Shown piece after piece: positions 25,185 to 26,056 of a stretch of 26,056 nt of DNA; the first letter of the stretch is position 1, and every line of letters starts with the position of its first letter. The notes below the pieces were generated by a model, which saw nothing but the letters and a program-made list of their open reading frames with translations, had not been told where the DNA came from and searched no databases. Location of the stretch: NCBI GenBank assembly GCA_023253295.1, contig JALRGZ010000083.1, positions 1 to 26,056 on the forward strand, read 5' to 3'. Position numbers and translations under genes: made by a program. This DNA comes from Flavobacterium sp. (GTDB taxonomy: Bacteria > Bacteroidota > Bacteroidia > Flavobacteriales > Flavobacteriaceae).

Positions 25185-25397
25185 ATGAAACATAACATGG
25201 GAAAAACAGACAAGACAATCCGTGTGGTTATCGCTTTAACATTTGCAACATTGTATTTCACCAATGCTGTTACAGGAAATTTAGGTATCTTTTTATTGGC
25301 ACTTGCAGCAATCCTGTTAATTACTGTTTCTATCAATTTTTGTCCAATGTATACCCCTTGGGGAATTAACACTAACAAAAAGAAAATAAGTCATTAA
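25185..25397 (+). CDS. DUF2892 (YgaP-type) small membrane protein
   Basis: 70-residue protein with two hydrophobic segments (about 13-28 and 33-50) and the family ending NFCPMYTPWGINT, which contains a conserved cysteine. DUF2892 is found alone or fused to rhodanese, as in E. coli YgaP, and often lies next to persulfide dioxygenases. Its role is not established; membrane passage or sensing of sulfur species has been suggested. It follows the dioxygenase fusion by 78 nt with no terminator and precedes the methyltransferase by 3 nt. Met5 (25197) is a possible alternative start. Confidence 0.85.
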   Translation: MKHNMGKTDKTIRVVIALTFATLYFTNAVTGNLGIFLLALAAILLITVSINFCPMYTPWGINTNKKKISH

Positions 25398-25400
25398 AAA

Positions 25401-26056
25401 ATGATTGCAACTAAAGAACAATGCTGTACGATAGCTTGCGAAAGACCTTTGGATCAAAATTATTGGGATGCACAATATAAATCTAAAACTACAGGATGGG
25501 ATTTAGGTCAAGTTGCCCCTCCCATCAGTAGTTTTATTGAAAGTTTGAAAGATAAAAATTGCCGAATTTTAATTCCGGGTTGTGGAAATACTTATGAAGC
25601 TGAATATCTTTTAGAGAAAGGCTTTACCAATATTACAGTTATCGATATTGCTCCTACATTGGTATCGCTGCTTCAAATAAAATTTGCTAGTAACTCAAAT
25701 ATAACTATCATATTAGGGGATTTTTTTGAACACAAGGGCGAATATGATGTAATTATTGAACAAACATTCTTTTGTGCATTACCTCCTTTTATGCGTCAGA
25801 AATATGTTTTGAAAATGCATCAGCTTTTAGCTCAAAACGGAGTATTAGCAGGCTTACTTTTCAATCGCGATTTTGAGATAAGTCCGCCTTTTGGTGGCAA
25901 CCAAAAAGAATATGAAATGCTTTTTAAAGAGGCTTTTTATTTTGAAAAATTGGAAGAAGCTACTAATTCGGCTGAACCCAGAAAAGATACAGAGTTATTT
26001 TTTGAATTTAGAAAAAACAACAAAGTAGTCGTTCAGCTTTATAACTTTGAAGGAAT
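25401..26056 (+). CDS. TPMT-family (thiol) S-adenosylmethionine methyltransferase, cut at the window edge
   Basis: I translated this frame from the ATG at 25401; it stays open to the window end (218 codons). It has a class I SAM-dependent methyltransferase fold of the thiopurine methyltransferase family: NYWDAQYKSKTTGWDLGQVAPP at the N-terminus, the SAM-binding loop RILIPGCGNTYEAEYL, an acidic ribose site VIDIAPT and YDVIIEQTFFCALPP. Family members methylate thiols, halides or sulfide. Length is close to the family size, so few residues should be missing. The start lies 3 nt after the DUF2892 stop with an A-rich leader (TCATTAAAAAATG). Its place behind persulfide genes suggests a sulfur substrate such as hydrogen sulfide or a toxic thiol, but that is inference. 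Confidence 0.82.
   Translation, partial: MIATKEQCCTIACERPLDQNYWDAQYKSKTTGWDLGQVAPPISSFIESLKDKNCRILIPGCGNTYEAEYLLEKGFTNITVIDIAPTLVSLLQIKFASNSNITIILGDFFEHKGEYDVIIEQTFFCALPPFMRQKYVLKMHQLLAQNGVLAGLLFNRDFEISPPFGGNQKEYEMLFKEAFYFEKLEEATNSAEPRKDTELFFEFRKNNKVVVQLYNFEG

Noticed and set aside
1..26056. Search for tRNA, rRNA, CRISPR, IS elements and riboswitches
   Set aside because: No cloverleaf, repeat-spacer array, transposase or conserved riboswitch core was seen by eye; a covariance-model scan would be needed to exclude small RNAs.

Overview
The window is AT-rich DNA from the Bacteroidota, most likely Flavobacterium or a close relative. The evidence is a SusC/SusD pair with an STN-type SusC and a FecR/ECF sigma pair, flavobacterial -7 promoter elements (TANNTTTG), A-rich leaders instead of strong Shine-Dalgarno sites, and a NUDIX-type AraR as known from Bacteroides. 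This assignment rests on gene content and style, not on a database match.

Positions 1-17138 form an arabinan/L-arabinose utilisation locus. Read along the minus strand from about 15.6 kb down to 1, it encodes an anti-sigma factor (FecR), SusC, SusD, a lipoprotein GH43 endo-arabinanase, a GH51 arabinofuranosidase, a GH43 lipoprotein, a second GH43 arabinanase-like enzyme, a second GH51 and ribulokinase AraB (cut by the window edge). The ECF sigma factor is encoded divergently from fecR at 15708, followed by the NUDIX-type regulator AraR at 16449. In the model, surface enzymes cut arabinan, SusCD imports the oligosaccharides, periplasmic enzymes release L-arabinose, and AraB starts its catabolism. 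Two control layers are visible. One is the STN-SusC/FecR/sigma relay. The other is a shared 19-bp element (AAGTGT-N7-ACACTT) at araB, the first GH51 and araR itself, which I propose as the AraR operator.

Positions 17163-17196 hold a bidirectional terminator. Beyond it, on the minus strand, lie a GapN-type aldehyde dehydrogenase and an upstream single-domain rhodanese.

Positions 18851-26056 look like a reactive-sulfur/respiration island: rhodanese, a Crp/Fnr-family regulator, a TauE/SafE permease, cytochrome bd oxidase (cydAB, minus strand), a persulfide dioxygenase-rhodanese fusion, a DUF2892 membrane protein and a TPMT-family methyltransferase cut by the right edge. A CRP-like inverted repeat (GTGAC-N4-GTTAC) precedes both tauE and the dioxygenase fusion, and it sits exactly the same distance from the -7 element in both. 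I propose that the adjacent Crp/Fnr protein activates both promoters, possibly in response to sulfide or persulfide. This is the most interesting hypothesis in the window and is inferred from sequence only.

No rRNA, tRNA, CRISPR array, transposase or attachment site was seen.
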